13,075 bases of DNA from Actinomycetes bacterium (lineage in GTDB: Bacteria; Actinomycetota; Actinomycetes; Propionibacteriales; Nocardioidaceae): NCBI GenBank assembly GCA_023252095.1, contig JAHEXN010000065.1:1-13075 (forward strand). The letters are read 5' to 3'. The notes below the pieces were generated by a model. That model was not told where the DNA came from, made no database searches, and worked only from the letters and a program-made list of their open reading frames with translations. Position numbers and translations under genes: made by a program. Positions 7,722 through 13,075 of this stretch are shown here, one piece after another; the stretch's first letter is position 1; each line of letters opens with the position of its first letter.

Positions 7722-8908
7722 CCATGATCTCCCCCGATCAGCGTCCCCAGGGCGCCGAGAGGCGTCTCGAGAAGGGCTCCGAGACCCCGACCGCGAAGCG
7801 CTCGCGCCGCGTCTGGGGTCGTCCCGACCTCTACACCTCGTACCGCCAGGACATGGCGATGCTCAACACGCGGCCGAAGCAGCTCGGCGTGCTGGCGATC
7901 GTGGTCGTCGCCGCGCTGCTCCCGTTCGTGACGTCCGACGACCTGCTCAAGATCCTCGGCACCGGTCTGGTGCTGTCGATCGGCGCGATCGGCCTCAACA
8001 TCCTGGTGGGCTACGCGGGTCAGGTCTCGCTCGGCCACGCGTTCTTCGTGGGGGTCGGCGCCTACGCCGCCTCGGCGCTCGCCGGGGATCCGGAGGGTCG
8101 GTACCTGGGCTTCGGCGTCGACATCGTCCCGGTGTGGATCCTGGGCGGCGGGATCGCCGCCGCCGTGGCCGGAGCCCTCGTGGCCCCGATCGCGACGCGC
8201 CTGCGCGGGCTCTATCTCGCGATCGTGACCCTGGGCCTGGTCGTGATCGGCGGCTACATCTTCACCGAGTGGCGCGATCTCTCCGGCGGCGCGCAGGTCG
8301 GACGCGACGCTCCCCAGCCGGTCTTCCTCGGCTCCGAGCTGACGATCGACGGCGCCTACACGCAGGAGCAGAAGCTGTACTGGCTCTTCCTCGTCGTGCT
8401 CGTGATCTCGGCCGTCCTGGCCCGCAACATCGCCCGCTCACGCGTGGGCCGAGCCCTGGCGGCGGTCCGTGACCGCGACGTCGCGGCGGGAGTCATGGGG
8501 GTCGAGCTGGGGCGCTACAAGCTCATCGCGTTCGTGCTCTCGTCGTTCTTCGCCGGGGTCTGCGGCTTGCTGCTCTTCGTCGCCAACGGGGTCTTCGGCC
8601 CGGAGCGCTTCACGTTGCTGCTCTCGGTGCAGTTCATCGCGATGGTGCTGATCGGCGGGGTCGCCACGGTCTCGGGCTCGATCATGGGCGCGATGCTCAT
8701 CGCGCTCCTGCCACGCATCTCGGCCGAGCTGCCGTCGTTCCTGCCGTTCATCACGTCGGCGGCGAACGAGCACCCGAACATCTTCGAGGTCGAGATCGCG
8801 ATCTACGGCTCGCTGATCGTGATCTTCCTGCTGTTCGAGCCCCGAGGTCTCTTCGGGATCTGGGTCCGGATCCGGACCTACTGGAAAAGCTTCCCCTTCT
8901 CCTACTGA
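7718..8908 (+). CDS. LivM-type ABC transporter permease with a long cytoplasmic N-terminus
   Basis: This is the second permease, 396 residues with about nine membrane segments. The LivM hallmark NILVGYAGQVSLGHAFF lies at 94-110, the coupling region SRVGRALAAVRDRDVAAGVMG at 241-261, LIGGVATVSGSIMGA at 311-325 and the closing FEPRGLFG at 373-380. The first 55 residues are hydrophilic and basic, ending in LYTSYRQDMAMLNTRPKQ (38-55); this is longer than in classical LivM. I recall comparable N-termini in permeases from synthetase-containing clusters, so it may be a subfamily mark. The start ATG follows AAGGAGG (7701-7707) with 10-base spacing and overlaps the previous stop by 4 bases. A 31-base gap separates it from the substrate-binding protein. 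Confidence 0.9.
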   Translation: MTMISPDQRPQGAERRLEKGSETPTAKRSRRVWGRPDLYTSYRQDMAMLNTRPKQLGVLAIVVVAALLPFVTSDDLLKILGTGLVLSIGAIGLNILVGYAGQVSLGHAFFVGVGAYAASALAGDPEGRYLGFGVDIVPVWILGGGIAAAVAGALVAPIATRLRGLYLAIVTLGLVVIGGYIFTEWRDLSGGAQVGRDAPQPVFLGSELTIDGAYTQEQKLYWLFLVVLVISAVLARNIARSRVGRALAAVRDRDVAAGVMGVELGRYKLIAFVLSSFFAGVCGLLLFVANGVFGPERFTLLLSVQFIAMVLIGGVATVSGSIMGAMLIALLPRISAELPSFLPFITSAANEHPNIFEVEIAIYGSLIVIFLLFEPRGLFGIWVRIRTYWKSFPFSY

Positions 8909-8927
8909 GTCGGGGCGAGTCAAAGAT

Positions 8928-8933
8928 GGAGGA
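8928..8933 (+). promoter_or_regulatory. Strong ribosome binding site of the substrate-binding protein
   Basis: GGAGGA lies 6 bases before the ATG at 8940. Unlike the five upstream genes, this one does not rely on an overlapping stop/start, so it can be translated independently and probably more strongly, as expected for a binding protein needed in excess over its membrane complex. Confidence 0.6.
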
Positions 8934-8939
8934 ATCTGC

Positions 8940-10232
8940 ATGAACCGAACAATCCGACGGCTCTCCGTGGCCGCCGTGGTCTCGGCCCTCGTCCTGACCG
9001 CCTGCGGGCGTGGGGGCGACGACGACAAGGCCGATGGCGACGGCTCGGTCGGGCCCGGTGTGACCGAGGAGCCGTGTCCCGACGCGGTCGACGAGACCAA
9101 GGGCTGCATCTACCTGGGCACGATCAGCGACCTGACCGGTCCCTTCAAGGGCGTCGGCGTTCCGCTGACGGCCGGCGGTGCCGCGTTCTGGAAGTACGTC
9201 AACGAGAACGGGGGCGTCGGCGGCTACGAGGTCAACGTGACCGAGTTCGTCCGCGACAACGCCTACAACCCCGAGACGCACCAGCAGGTGTACTCCGAGA
9301 TCAAGGACGAGGTCCTGGCGATGGCCCAGTCCCTCGGCACCGTGGCGACGGAGTCGATGCTGATGGACGCGGACGCCAAGGAGCTGCTGGTCGTCCCGGC
9401 CACGCTCGGCTCGAACTGGTACTTCGAGGACCGGGTCCTCGAGATCGGCACGAGCTACTGCGCCGAGGCCATGAACGCGGTCGACTACGGCGTCGACGAG
9501 CTCGACGCCGACAGCATCGCTGCGGTGCACTTCCCCGGCGACTACGGCGACGACGCGATGGTCGGCGCCCGGATCGCCGCCAAGGAGCGTGACGCCGAGT
9601 TCACCGACATCCAGACCGGCCCCGGTGCCGACCAGCAGGCCGCTGCCGTCAAGGCGGTCGTCGACTCCGGCGCCGACCTCGTCGTGCTCTCGACGGGCCC
9701 GCTCGAGGTCGCCGCGATCGTGGGCGGAGCGGTCCAGGCCGGTTTCAAGGGCAAGTTCGTCGGCTCGATCCCGACCTGGAACGGTGCCCTGCTGCAGTCG
9801 CCGGCCGCGCCGGCCCTGCAGGCGTCGTACATGTGGGCGACGTCGTTCCCGCTCTGGGACACCGACAGCCCCGGCTTCGAGGCCATGCGTGCCGCGAACG
9901 GTGATCAGACGCCGAACGACTACTTCGCGCTCGGCTGGACCGGTGGCTACATCATGAAGGCCGTGCTGGAGCAGGCGATCGAGGACGACGACCTGTCGCG
10001 CGCTCACCTGCTGGACGTCGCGACGTCGCTCACGGAGGTCGACAGCGAGGGGATGCTGCCCGAGGGCAGCGCCAACTACGCGGGCGACGTCAACGAGCAG
10101 GCGGTCCGCTCGAGCAACTTCGGTGTGCCGACGCCGGGCACGAGCACGGGCATCGGTCCGTCGGTCGAGGACTACACCGGACCGACCGCTGAGGGCTACG
10201 ACTTCAAGGAGGCGTGCTTCCTCCAGAAGTAG
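8940..10232 (+). CDS. Substrate-binding lipoprotein of the ABC importer (Peripla_BP_6 / LivK-like)
   Basis: This is the extracytoplasmic ligand-binding subunit, 430 residues. The N-terminus has a basic start, a hydrophobic stretch and the lipobox LTAC (19-22), so Cys22 should be lipidated and anchor the mature protein to the membrane. A charged linker (23-45) leads into a type 1 periplasmic-binding fold. IYLGTISDLTGPFKGVG (57-73) is the usual first strand and ligand loop, FWKYVNENGGVGGYEV (83-98) follows, and a second-lobe region runs from about 190 (AAVHFPGDYGDDAM). Besides Cys22 there are four cysteines (46, 56, 174, 426), which could form two disulfides. A GGAGGA Shine-Dalgarno (8928-8933) precedes the ATG by 6 bases. 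The ligand is unknown; operon context points to an organic acid rather than Leu, Ile or Val. A strong hairpin follows the stop codon immediately. Confidence 0.9.
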   Translation: MNRTIRRLSVAAVVSALVLTACGRGGDDDKADGDGSVGPGVTEEPCPDAVDETKGCIYLGTISDLTGPFKGVGVPLTAGGAAFWKYVNENGGVGGYEVNVTEFVRDNAYNPETHQQVYSEIKDEVLAMAQSLGTVATESMLMDADAKELLVVPATLGSNWYFEDRVLEIGTSYCAEAMNAVDYGVDELDADSIAAVHFPGDYGDDAMVGARIAAKERDAEFTDIQTGPGADQQAAAVKAVVDSGADLVVLSTGPLEVAAIVGGAVQAGFKGKFVGSIPTWNGALLQSPAAPALQASYMWATSFPLWDTDSPGFEAMRAANGDQTPNDYFALGWTGGYIMKAVLEQAIEDDDLSRAHLLDVATSLTEVDSEGMLPEGSANYAGDVNEQAVRSSNFGVPTPGTSTGIGPSVEDYTGPTAEGYDFKEACFLQK

Positions 10233-10235
10233 CTC

Positions 10236-10283
10236 CACCACTGCGGCCGCGGTGCGCCCCCCGGGCGTCCCGCGGCCGTGGTG
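10236..10283 (+). terminator. Large GC-rich hairpin just after the transporter operon, probable terminator
   Basis: CACCAC (10236-10241) pairs with GTGGTG (10278-10283), GGCCGCGG (10245-10252) with CCGCGGCC (10270-10277), and GCGCCC (10254-10259) with GGGCGT (10263-10268). This gives an almost continuous 20-pair stem with a 3-base bulge (10242-10244), one mismatch and a CCC loop. It begins 4 bases after the stop codon of the substrate-binding protein. There is no T-run downstream, which is common among actinobacterial terminators; mRNA 3'-end protection is the alternative role. Confidence 0.65.
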
Positions 10284-10315
10284 TGTCCGCCCGCGAGGCG
10301 CGGCACCAGATCCCT

Positions 10316-10449
10316 GGGCGGTGGATCCACCACCGAATGACCGCGATGCGGGGTGGACGGGTGGCTCCACCACCGAATGCGCGCGCTTGAGGTGGTGGAT
10401 CCACCGCTCGTGGTGCGCCTGGCCGCTTTCGGTGGTGGATCCACCGCCC
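10316..10449. repeat. Symmetric array of four GGTGG(A/C)TCCACC palindromes (nested inverted repeat)
   Basis: Four 12-base units lie at 10320-10331, 10360-10371, 10394-10405 and 10434-10445. Three are the perfect palindrome GGTGGATCCACC; the second has C in place of the central A. With flanks, the first two read in plus orientation (followed by ACCGAATG) and the last two in minus orientation. Centre-to-centre spacings are 40, 34 and 40 bases, so the whole array is symmetric about 10382.5, inside GCGCGCGC (10379-10386). The outer arms 10316-10337 and 10428-10449 pair perfectly over 22 bases; the inner arms 10360-10374 and 10391-10405 pair over 15 with one mismatch. The array lies in the 268-base gene-free stretch 10233-10500, and no reading frame there looks coding. 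It could be a REP-like element, a small non-autonomous mobile element, an operator array or a terminator region. Confidence 0.85.
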
Positions 10450-10488
10450 CGGCGAGAGGAGGGGCGAGATTCGGTCAGCGATGGGTCC

Positions 10489-10494
10489 TAGCGT
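10489..10494 (+). promoter_or_regulatory. Putative -10 element of a leaderless promoter for the VOC protein gene
   Basis: TAGCGT fits the TANNNT actinobacterial -10 consensus and ends 6 bases before the ATG at 10501, the geometry expected when transcription begins at the start codon. No Shine-Dalgarno precedes that ATG, in line with a leaderless message. No clear -35 is seen. Confidence 0.4.
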
Positions 10495-10500
10495 GCGGGC

Positions 10501-10851
10501 ATGAGCACCCACCACGCCCTCGACTACGTCGAGATCCCGTTTCCCGACCTCGCCGCGGCCAAGGCCTTCTACGGCTCGGCCTTCGGATGGACCTTCACCG
10601 ACTACGGCGACGCCTACGTCGGCTTCTCGTCGACCGGCGGTGACGAGGACGGTGGCTTCGACCCGACCGGCACGCCACACGCGGGAGGCCCGCTGGTGCA
10701 GGTCTACTCCGACGACCTCGAGGCCACGGCAGCCGCGGTCCGCGACGCCGGCGGCACGGTGACGGTCGAGCCGTTCTCGTTCCCCGGCGGTCGACGCTTC
10801 CACTTCACGGACCCGGCCGGCAACGAGCTCGGCGCCTGGTCGAGGGCGTAG
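10501..10851 (+). CDS. VOC-superfamily (glyoxalase/bleomycin-resistance-fold) protein
   Basis: The 116-residue product starts MSTHHALDYVEIPFPDLAAAKAFYGSAFGW in meaning: a first beta strand with His5, then the family's 'D..A..FY...FGW' helix (about residues 16-30). The second half holds VQVYSDDLEATAAAVRDAGG (67-85, with a preceding Leu) and closes with FHFTDPAGNELGAW (100-113). Those two beta-alpha-beta-beta-beta modules and the terminal Glu109 match single-domain VOC proteins, which dimerise and often bind a divalent metal through His and Glu. The reaction cannot be predicted; candidates are dioxygenase-, isomerase- or resistance-like roles. The gene stands alone between the palindrome array and a hairpin, on the same strand as the transporter operon but behind its likely terminator. 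The start is set by the ATG with a leaderless -10 element; no other start fits. Confidence 0.88.
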   Translation: MSTHHALDYVEIPFPDLAAAKAFYGSAFGWTFTDYGDAYVGFSSTGGDEDGGFDPTGTPHAGGPLVQVYSDDLEATAAAVRDAGGTVTVEPFSFPGGRRFHFTDPAGNELGAWSRA

Positions 10852-10880
10852 CCACCCGGTTCACCGGCCGTCGGGCGTGA

Positions 10881-10938
10881 GGACCGGGGATGATGCACTC
10901 GGGCAGCCCTGGCTACCGCGATGCATCATCTCCGGTCC
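10881..10938. terminator. 17-bp stem hairpin between convergent genes, probable bidirectional terminator
   Basis: The left arm GGACCGGGGATGATGCA (10881-10897) and right arm TGCATCATCTCCGGTCC (10922-10938) pair over 17 bases with a single G-T wobble, around a 24-base loop. It sits in the gap 10852-11040 between the VOC gene (plus) and the PaiB-like gene (minus), where a shared terminator is expected. The remainder of this gap shows only a 10-base direct repeat TCCGGTCCAT (10931-10940 and 10982-10991) and nothing that looks coding. No T-run follows on either strand. Confidence 0.55.
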
Positions 10939-11040
10939 ATCCCGGCACCCGGCACGGCCGAAGGTGCCGCGGCCCACCGCGTCCGGTCCATGCCGCTTGT
11001 CGGAGACCCGTGCCGAGCGGAAGGTCCAGCGCCCCCGGAC

Positions 11041-11670
11041 TCAGCCCTCGCCCCGCGCTCGCTCCATGTCCGCAGCAAGGGCGGGGTTCGAGTACGGCCC
11101 GGGAGCCCGGAGGTGGTCGATCACGTTCCGCACCGACTCCGGGTCCTTGTCCTGGCTGAGCTTGGCCTTGACGTCGAACCGCGCCACGGGGATCCGCAGG
11201 CCCACCGTGCCCCGCGCCACGGGTGCGCCCCAGTCGCGGTCGAGCCACATCGGCTGGTCGACGTGCTGCTCGAAGTGGGCCACCAGTGCCACGAGCGTCT
11301 CGAGGTTCTCCTCCGGCGTCAGCACCTGTGGCACGCCCCAGAGATGAGCCACGGTGAAGTTCCAGGTCGGGGCCCTCGAGGCCCCGGGGGAGTACCAGCT
11401 CGGCGAGACGTAGCCGTGGTGGCCCTGCACGATCACGAGCACCTCCCGCCCCTCCGACGCGGCCGCGTCGAGCTCGTGGATCCGCTCGTCGGGGCGCCCG
11501 AGGTGCGTGAGCACGACCAGCTCGTCCGCGTGGTCCTCGAGCATGACGGGGTAGTGCGACGCGACCGGTCCGGCCGACGTGCTGCTCACGATCGTGGCGA
11601 ACCCCTCGCGGGCCACGAGCTCGCGCACGAACCCGGGGTCGCCCACCGCGTGCTTCGGGTTGGGCCGCAC
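11041..11670 (-). CDS. PaiB-like FMN-binding split-barrel protein
   Basis: The 209-residue product has the features of the FMN-binding negative transcriptional regulator (PaiB) family: FATIVSS early (24-30), a HHGYVSPSWY segment (84-93), PTWNFTVAHLWG (101-112) and KLSQDKD (170-176), close to the family KLSQNR motif. Members form a split beta-barrel that binds FMN and have no recognised DNA-binding domain. The name comes from Bacillus PaiB, linked to repression of sporulation and protease genes; an oxidoreductase role is equally plausible. The GTG at 11670 is chosen because it lies 2 bases after the stop of the upstream hydrolase gene and gives MRPNPKHAVGDP; no ATG fits. There is no clear Shine-Dalgarno, so translation is probably coupled to the hydrolase, suggesting joint function or at least joint expression. 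Confidence 0.85.
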   Translation of the reverse strand: MRPNPKHAVGDPGFVRELVAREGFATIVSSTSAGPVASHYPVMLEDHADELVVLTHLGRPDERIHELDAAASEGREVLVIVQGHHGYVSPSWYSPGASRAPTWNFTVAHLWGVPQVLTPEENLETLVALVAHFEQHVDQPMWLDRDWGAPVARGTVGLRIPVARFDVKAKLSQDKDPESVRNVIDHLRAPGPYSNPALAADMERARGEG

Positions 11671-11672
11671 CG

Positions 11673-12611
11673 TCAGGCTCGCGCGACCGTGTCGGTGATC
11701 GCGGCGATGAACGTGTCCCACAGCTGCGGGGGAAGGTCGTGCGCCATGCCCTCGACCATCCGCAGCTCGGCCCCGGGGATGGCATCGGCCGTGGCGCGCC
11801 CGCCGGACGGGTGGACGAGCCGGTCGGCCGTGCCGTGCACGACGGTGGCCGGGACCGCGAGCTCGCGCAGCGCAGCCGTGCGATCGGGCTGGGTCAGGAT
11901 CGCCATCATCTGGCGCACCACCCCGCTCGCGCTGTAGCCGCGGTCGTACGTGATCTCGGCCCGAAGGCGGGCAGCCTCTGGATCGGCCGGGAAGGCCGGG
12001 GAGCCGATCAGCGTCGACGACTCCAGGGACCGCTCGATGTAGGCGTCGCGCGTGGGCCGGGTGCGCTTCAGCAGGTGGGGGATCAGCCGGGGGTCCTGCC
12101 ACCCCACGGTGCGCCGACCTGTCGTCGACATGATCGACGTGAGGCTGAGCACGCGGTCGGGCTCCTCGATCGCCAGGGTCTGCGCGACCATGCCGCCCAT
12201 CGAGACGCCCACGACGTGCGCGGCCTCGATCCCCAGCGCGTCGAGCAGGCCCGCGGCGTCGCCGGCGAGGTCGCTGATCGAGTACGGCGCGCGCACCGCG
12301 AGGTCGACCGGACCGAGCTTGAGCGGAGGCACACCCAGGAACGCCCGCACCAGGTCGGTGCGCCCCATCGTGTGCTGACGCACCTTGGTGGACCGCCCGG
12401 TGTCGCGGTTGTCGTAGCGGATCACGAAGAAGCCGCGCTCGGCGAGCCGGGTGCACAGCTCGTCGTCCCACCACCCCATCGGACCACTGAGGCCCATGAT
12501 CATCAGGATCGCCGGGTCGCCCTGGTCGCCGAACGTCTGGTGACAGAGGTCGATGCCCGAGGGCAGGCTGGCGAACAGCTCGTCGGAGACCGTGACGGAC
12601 GAGGTGGTCAT
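11673..12611 (-). CDS. Alpha/beta-hydrolase (RdmC-like esterase / peptidase-type fold)
   Basis: The 312-residue product is a serine hydrolase without signal peptide or membrane segment. The nucleophile elbow GVSMGG (135-140) places Ser137 as nucleophile; GTADRLVHP (260-268) provides Asp263 and GMAHDLP (288-294) His291, so the triad is complete. The oxyanion-side segment MGLSGPMGWW (39-48), followed by the strand FFVIRYDNRDTGRST (61-75), is typical of a subgroup often annotated as aclacinomycin methylesterase RdmC-like or as proline iminopeptidase-like. The substrate remains unknown; small esters or lactones are plausible. The ATG at 12611 follows a GGGAAGGG stretch and gives MTTSSVTVSDELF. 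The gene lies 31 bases downstream of glpX on the same strand and 2 bases upstream of the PaiB-like gene, so the three may be cotranscribed. Confidence 0.88.
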   Translation of the reverse strand: MTTSSVTVSDELFASLPSGIDLCHQTFGDQGDPAILMIMGLSGPMGWWDDELCTRLAERGFFVIRYDNRDTGRSTKVRQHTMGRTDLVRAFLGVPPLKLGPVDLAVRAPYSISDLAGDAAGLLDALGIEAAHVVGVSMGGMVAQTLAIEEPDRVLSLTSIMSTTGRRTVGWQDPRLIPHLLKRTRPTRDAYIERSLESSTLIGSPAFPADPEAARLRAEITYDRGYSASGVVRQMMAILTQPDRTAALRELAVPATVVHGTADRLVHPSGGRATADAIPGAELRMVEGMAHDLPPQLWDTFIAAITDTVARA

Positions 12612-12642
12612 GGCGGCGGCCCTTCCCGGGATCTGGAGCGGC

Positions 12643-13075
12643 TCAGTGCTCGTAGTCGATGGTCGAGTACGCCTTGAGCTTCGAGAGCTTGTGCTCACTG
12701 TGGATCTTGCGGATCGTGCCACTGCGGGACCGCATCACGAGCGACTCGGTGATCGCGGCGCCCTTGGTGTAGCGGACGCCGGCGAGCAGGTCGCCGTCGG
12801 TGATGCCGGTCGCGACGAAGAAGCAGTCGTCGGCCGTGACGAGGTCGTCGGTGTGCAGGATGCGGTCAAGGTCGTGGCCGGCGTCGATCGCCCGCTGGCG
12901 CTCGTCGTCGTCCTTGGGCCACAGGCGCGTCTGGAGCACGCCGCCCAGGGCCTTCATGGCGCACGCCGTGATGATGCCCTCGGGCGTGCCGCCGATGCCG
13001 ACCATGAGGTCGACGCCCGTGTCGGGACGCGCGGCGCTGATCGCGCTGGCGACGTCGCCGTCGGTGATGAACTTG
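12643..13075 (-). CDS. glpX: Class II fructose-1,6-bisphosphatase GlpX, C-terminal part (5' end outside window)
   Basis: The enzyme removes the 1-phosphate of fructose 1,6-bisphosphate in gluconeogenesis and is metal-dependent. About 143 C-terminal residues are present, reading KFITDGDVASAISAA, then GVDLMVGIGGTPEGIITACA, the hallmark region whose TPEG glutamate is a metal ligand in E. coli GlpX. RLWPKDDDERQ, DDCFFVATGITDGDLL and a C-terminal IDYEH follow, all expected of the actinobacterial enzyme (total usually about 330-340 residues). The frame stays open to the right edge of the window, so the start lies beyond it. In actinobacteria such as Mycobacterium glpX directly precedes fum; here fum lies about 10 kb further on the same strand, with the transporter block and other genes in between. 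Confidence 0.95.
   Translation of the reverse strand, partial: KFITDGDVASAISAARPDTGVDLMVGIGGTPEGIITACAMKALGGVLQTRLWPKDDDERQRAIDAGHDLDRILHTDDLVTADDCFFVATGITDGDLLAGVRYTKGAAITESLVMRSRSGTIRKIHSEHKLSKLKAYSTIDYEH

Noticed and set aside
8863..8878. Perfect 16-base palindrome GGTCCGGATCCGGACC inside the LivM-type permease gene
   Set aside because: It lies in coding sequence near the gene end, encodes ordinary family residues, and a palindrome of this size made of GC-rich codons can arise by chance.
8940..9010. Twin-arginine (Tat) signal in the binding protein
   Set aside because: Two adjacent arginines are present, but the following residues do not fit the Tat consensus, and a clear lipobox supports ordinary lipoprotein export.
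3282..10232. Naming the operon livFGHMK with branched-chain amino acid specificity
   Set aside because: Architecture supports only the HAAT family; the embedded acyl-CoA synthetase makes amino acid specificity unlikely, so gene symbols were left empty.
8751..10373. 540-codon open frame on the minus strand, opposite the binding protein and into the palindrome region
   Set aside because: Antisense shadow; composition is Arg/Asp/Gly/Val-rich without motifs, while the plus strand holds a clear lipoprotein.
10316..10449. CRISPR-like array
   Set aside because: Repeats are 12-20 bases, palindromic, in mixed orientation and only four in number; spacers are unequal and no cas genes are present.
1..13075. 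tRNA, rRNA, riboswitch, insertion sequence or integrase
   Set aside because: No cloverleaf, conserved rRNA segment, riboswitch core, transposase motif or target-site duplication was recognised on either strand.

Overview
The window looks like a chromosomal stretch of a high-GC Gram-positive actinobacterium. Base composition is strongly GC-rich throughout, GTG starts are frequent, and several genes seem to have leaderless promoters. The C-terminal part of a class II fructose-1,6-bisphosphatase (GlpX) and a complete class II fumarase lie on the same strand, a pairing I know from actinobacterial chromosomes. A Nocardioidaceae-like source (Nocardioides or Aeromicrobium type) is my best guess, but this is inference and cannot be fixed without a database search.

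Layout. 1-1095 (+): C-terminal part of a DUF2079 multi-pass membrane protein, cut by the left edge. 1102-3116 (-): a small spermidine-synthase-like methyltransferase-fold protein followed closely by fumarase. 3117-3281: divergent regulatory gap with a CRP-like dyad. 3282-10232 (+): a six-gene, tightly packed operon encoding a LivF-type ATPase, LivG-type ATPase, long-chain-type acyl-CoA synthetase, LivH-type permease, LivM-type permease and a Peripla_BP_6 lipoprotein. The first five genes are joined by four consecutive 4-base stop/start overlaps. 10233-10500: non-coding gap holding a strong hairpin and a striking symmetric set of four GGTGG(A/C)TCCACC palindromes. 10501-10851 (+): a small VOC/glyoxalase-fold protein. 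10852-11040: non-coding gap with a 17-bp stem hairpin. 11041-13075 (-): PaiB-like FMN-binding protein, alpha/beta hydrolase and partial GlpX, all reading leftward.

How the parts may fit. The transporter has the architecture of branched-chain amino acid importers, but an acyl-CoA synthetase is built into the operon between the ATPases and the permeases. This suggests that the imported substrate is a carboxylic acid (fatty, aromatic or other hydrophobic acid) that is thioesterified with CoA on entry. Such acids would feed beta-oxidation, the TCA cycle (fumarase) and gluconeogenesis (GlpX), so the neighbourhood is consistent with growth on acids, although the link to fum and glpX may be only positional. 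No novel defence, CRISPR, RNA or mobile system is evident. The least explained structure is the nested palindrome array at 10316-10449.
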